The translations under genes were made by a program, and so were the position numbers. Shown here one piece after another: positions 4,775-6,731 of a stretch of DNA of 6,731 bases (position 1 is the stretch's first letter; each line of letters opens with the position of its first letter). Location: positions 1 through 6,731 of the forward strand of contig JAUXCK010000152.1 in NCBI GenBank assembly GCA_030618925.1, in the 5' to 3' direction. The DNA is from Desulfobacteraceae bacterium (lineage in GTDB: Bacteria; Desulfobacterota; Desulfobacteria; Desulfobacterales; SURF-7). The notes beneath the pieces were generated by a model. It saw only the letters and a program-made list of their open reading frames with translations, did not search any database and had not been told where the DNA came from.

Positions 4775-4821
4775 AATGAAGGTCAGAACTGGAAAATATC
4801 TTTATATAAAGGAGCATACCA

Positions 4822-5076
4822 ATGCCCTTACATGATTATGGTTGTCTGGACTGCGGGGAATTCAGCGAGATACTTGTCACCGGATCGGGTGACGCACTGC
4901 AATGCAGGGCCTGTGGCAGCCGCAACCTGGAAAAGCAGCTTTCCGCCCCCTCTTCAATGTCCGGTGCGGTCAAAAACAGCATGCCCGGGCCGGGCGATAC
5001 CGCCTGTTGCGGTGATTCCCCGGGCCATGCAGGTTGTGCGGGCCCAGGGAGCTGCTGCGGGAAAAGCCCGTTTTAG
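4822..5076 (+). CDS. FmdB-type zinc-ribbon protein with Cys-rich tail
   Basis: This 84-residue protein begins MPLHDYGCLDCGEFSEIL and continues to CRACGSRNLEKQLSAPS, the FmdB/CxxC_CxxC_SSSS putative regulatory domain. C8/C11 and C28/C31 should bind one zinc. The tail (residues 50-84) is Gly/Pro-rich with five more cysteines (C62, C63, C72, C78, C79), a common feature of deltaproteobacterial members. A GGAG ribosome binding site precedes the ATG, and the gene has its own promoter, so it need not belong to the DUF134-Mrp operon. The name comes from a gene next to formamidase in Methylophilus; function in other bacteria is unclear, and neither formamidase nor amidase genes are present here. Confidence 0.85.
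   Translation: MPLHDYGCLDCGEFSEILVTGSGDALQCRACGSRNLEKQLSAPSSMSGAVKNSMPGPGDTACCGDSPGHAGCAGPGSCCGKSPF
5058..5074 (+). terminator. Weak hairpin plus T-run at the end of the FmdB-type gene
   Basis: CGGG (5058-5061) pairs with CCCG (5067-5070) around AAAAG and is followed by TTTTA, overlapping the stop codon. A second, AT-rich dyad TTAAGA/TCTTAA (5080-5085, 5097-5102) lies in the 29-nt gap to the convergent gene. Either is marginal as a terminator. Confidence 0.25.
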
Positions 5077-5105
5077 GGGTTAAGAAAAAAATGGGGTCTT
5101 AAAAA

Positions 5106-6326
5106 TTAAACAATCATACAGTCTGCCACGAGTTCCCAGAGGTATTTCACCTCGAAATCCTCCATGCCATACTCTTTTTTGATATTGTTGAACTGGCCAT
5201 GGCAGCTGTGGCAGGGGACTATCAGCATCTCGGCACCGGCCGCCCGGATCTGGTCTATTTTTCTTCGGCCATAAAAAACGCGTTCCTCGTTGTATCCATT
5301 TACCAAGGCACCACCACCACCGCCGCAGCAGATCTGGTTCATTTTCGTCGGGTAAAGGTCGGTCCAGTTTTCAATACACTGACTGAGAATCCAGCGTGGT
5401 TCAGCAAAATATCCATGCCCAAATCGTTTTTGAGCCCTTCTTCCATAATTGCAGGGATCGTGATAGGTGGCCGGTCCTTTGAAGCGTGTTTTATCCAGCT
5501 TGATGCGCCCTTCCTTAATGTAGCGAATTAGAAGATCGAATACGGTAACAAATTCATATTTTTCAAATACTTCGGGGTAATATTTTTCGAAACCCGACCG
5601 GGTCGCCAGATATGCATGTCCTCATTCGGGCCACATCAATGTTTTGACCTCTAGTCTTTCCATGTGTTCGACGATGCGACCGGTCATGATTTTCATGGCC
5701 TCGTCATCACCGGTGAAATAGGCCCAGTTGGTTCCCTCCCAGTTTTCAGAAGGCACCGTCCAGTCCTCTTTGGCCACGTGAAAAATCCGCCACCAGTGTT
5801 TTAGATCCTCGGTGTGGGTGTTGACCAGTTTATTGTGGATGGTGGTGAGTATGTTGGCGCCTTTTTTATCAATGGGAACCGTAAATTCCTCATATCCGGG
5901 GTCTTCAGCAATCTCTTCCGCCACATCTTCGAGAATAAAAATATAATCTTCTTTGGGCAGCCGTAGATTGTTGCCGGTTTCAAGGGCCGCTTCCAACCCT
6001 TTGTGGATAGTACCGGGAACATTGTCTCTACTCCGCAATGATCGAATCCGTCTGATTGCATCGGCAATATCGATTTCCATGGGACAGACATTTTCACATT
6101 TTCCACACATGGTGCAGATCCAGGGCCAACGGGCCTCGATTATTGCATCATCAAGGTCCAGCGACAACATTCGAATCAGTTTCCGCGGGTCAAATCCATC
6201 GATTCCCGATGCAGGGCATGAGCTGGAACATAACCCACAGGTCACGCATAGATCCTGGGAAAACCCCCATGATCCGAATCGGTTGTGATCTAATTCGTTT
6301 AAATGGATACTCTCTGTTGTTGCCAT
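5106..6326 (-). CDS. Selenocysteine-containing HdrC-HdrD-like iron-sulfur protein (TGA at 5622-5624 read as Sec)
   Basis: One frame runs from ATG 6326 (AAGGA 7 nt upstream) to TAA 5106, interrupted only by TGA at codon 235. With Sec there it is 406 residues. Residues 20-85 are HdrC-like: C27/C30/C33/C37 and C71/C74/C77/C81, two [4Fe-4S] clusters. About 150-240 is a first CCG-type domain without cysteines, ending LMWPE-U-GHAYLATRSGFEKYYP. Relatives of the HdrD/DsrK type have Cys at this position. The second CCG domain is intact: C292 in HDPC, C333-C334 in QICCGGGGG and C372/C375 in PCHSC, able to hold a noncubane or [4Fe-4S] catalytic cluster. The reading continues sensibly for 171 codons after the TGA, so decay is unlikely. 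With the MvhD-like gene upstream it probably passes electrons to a disulfide or similar acceptor, or to a bifurcating HdrA-type partner (inference). The main alternative is a recent Cys-to-stop mutation. Confidence 0.85.
5588..5621 (-). promoter_or_regulatory. Candidate bacterial SECIS element
   Basis: Within the mRNA, 22 nt after the UGA, ACCC (5603-5600) pairs with GGGU (5595-5592) around a GGUC loop; two more C-G/G-C pairs can form below after a UU bulge. A small GC stem with a G-U-containing loop at this distance is what SelB-dependent recoding uses, and GGUC also occurs in the loop of the E. coli fdhF element as I recall it. A competing CGAC/GUCG fold overlaps it, so the exact structure is uncertain. 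Confidence 0.5.
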
Positions 6327-6384
6327 TGTAATTCCTTTATCTGCATATCACTTTAAATTAATGACATTGAGCCGAAATTGATAT

Positions 6385-6731
6385 TTATGTCTGTTTAAGC
6401 CGGCTGGGCCCCAGTTCAAGAATGGCATTTTCAAAGGCATGGACCGTTTCGGCAAACTCGGTTCCCATATTGGAGGCAAGTGTCTTATAGGCCAGTCTTT
6501 CAGGTTCAAAGCCGAGTTGGGGCAGCATATCAGATAACTGATCCACTCTCTGGTGCGCATATATATTGCCGTATTCCGAATGGCAGTTTCCTTTATGGCA
6601 TGTCAATACCATCACACCGTCCGCGCCCTTGCTGAAAGCGGTAAGCAGATGCTCCTGCGATATACTGCCGGCACAGGGTACTTCGACGATTTTAAGGCCT
6701 GACGGAAGATCATATCCCATGCAGGATGCCA
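6385..6731 (-). CDS. MvhD/FrhD-type [2Fe-2S] electron-transfer subunit, or the C-terminal end of an HdrA-MvhD fusion (partial)
   Basis: The frame is open to the right edge; codons before the internal Met at 6720 read Ala-Ser-Cys, so the start lies outside. About 115 residues are visible. Diagnostic features are VEVPCAGS, then FSKGADGVMVLTCHKGNCHS with the C-x4-C pair, and GFEPERLAYKTLASNMGTEF, all matching the MvhD/FrhD/FlpD delta-subunit family. That subunit carries a [2Fe-2S] cluster and links hydrogenase, formate dehydrogenase or flavin oxidoreductases to HdrA. It ends at TAA 6385, 58 nt before the HdrC-HdrD-like selenoprotein, on the same strand and presumably the same transcript. Whether it stands alone or is fused to HdrA cannot be seen here. 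No hydrogenase gene is in the window, so the electron donor is unknown. Confidence 0.85.
   Translation of the reverse strand, partial: ASCMGYDLPSGLKIVEVPCAGSISQEHLLTAFSKGADGVMVLTCHKGNCHSEYGNIYAHQRVDQLSDMLPQLGFEPERLAYKTLASNMGTEFAETVHAFENAILELGPSRLKQT

Noticed and set aside
5106..5342. A separate 78-aa CCG-domain gene
   Set aside because: The Met is internal (residue 329 of the joined protein), lacks a ribosome binding site, and the same frame is open upstream to the TGA, coding conserved HDPC-type sequence. It is the tail of the selenoprotein.
5199..5531. A 110-codon plus-strand frame opposite the selenoprotein tail
   Set aside because: It is antisense to conserved CCG-domain coding sequence, with no ribosome binding site or domain.
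5622..5624. The TGA as a true stop or nonsense mutation giving a pseudogene
   Set aside because: It cannot be fully excluded, since TGC/TGT to TGA is one change. However, the downstream 171 codons are intact, motifs are conserved, a suitable hairpin follows, and the lineage is known to be rich in selenoproteins.

Overview
The window looks like a chromosome segment of a strictly anaerobic, mesophilic sulfate-reducing deltaproteobacterium (Desulfobacterota, Desulfobacterales-like). This rests on gene content: paired ferredoxin-inserted MinD-type ATPases, a NifX/MTH1175-type small protein, DUF5320 proteins, a DUF134 regulator, an Mrp/NBP35 ATPase, and an MvhD/HdrC/HdrD-type electron-transfer cluster with what appears to be a selenocysteine (Sec) codon. 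Species-level assignment is not possible from sequence reading alone.

Left part (1-1892, minus strand): an operon with two tandem ~285-residue MinD-family ATPases, each carrying two [4Fe-4S] motifs. Their reading frames overlap by 4 nt, so the downstream gene starts at a TTG. The first 16 codons of a NifX/NifB-like protein follow and run off the left edge. Middle (1893-3430): a divergent promoter region, a lone degenerate receiver-like protein (+), a long hairpin between convergent genes, and two small Gly-rich DUF5320 paralogues (-). Then (3430-4719, +) come a DUF134 DNA-binding protein with an added zinc ribbon and an Mrp/NBP35 scaffold ATPase. This set resembles the 'orange protein' (Orp) loci of Desulfovibrio, but I see no sigma-54 promoters. 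Instead, five copies of a 20-bp palindrome (consensus TTATGNNCATATGNNCATAA) sit at the promoters of all four inner transcription units. I propose these as operators, with the DUF134 protein the best candidate to bind them.

Right part: a small FmdB-type zinc-ribbon gene with its own promoter (4822-5076, +), then on the minus strand the end of an MvhD-like subunit (6385-6731) followed by an HdrC-HdrD-like iron-sulfur protein. Conventional gene calling splits the latter into a 234-aa HdrC-like ORF and a 78-aa orphan. Both are in one frame, separated only by a TGA at 5622-5624, which falls where relatives have the Cys of a PECGHA-type motif. A hairpin with a GGUC loop lies 22 nt downstream. I read this as one 406-aa selenoprotein, probably part of an Hdr/Mvh-type electron-transfer complex.

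The two most notable points are the split selenoprotein and the palindrome regulon tying the Orp-like genes together.
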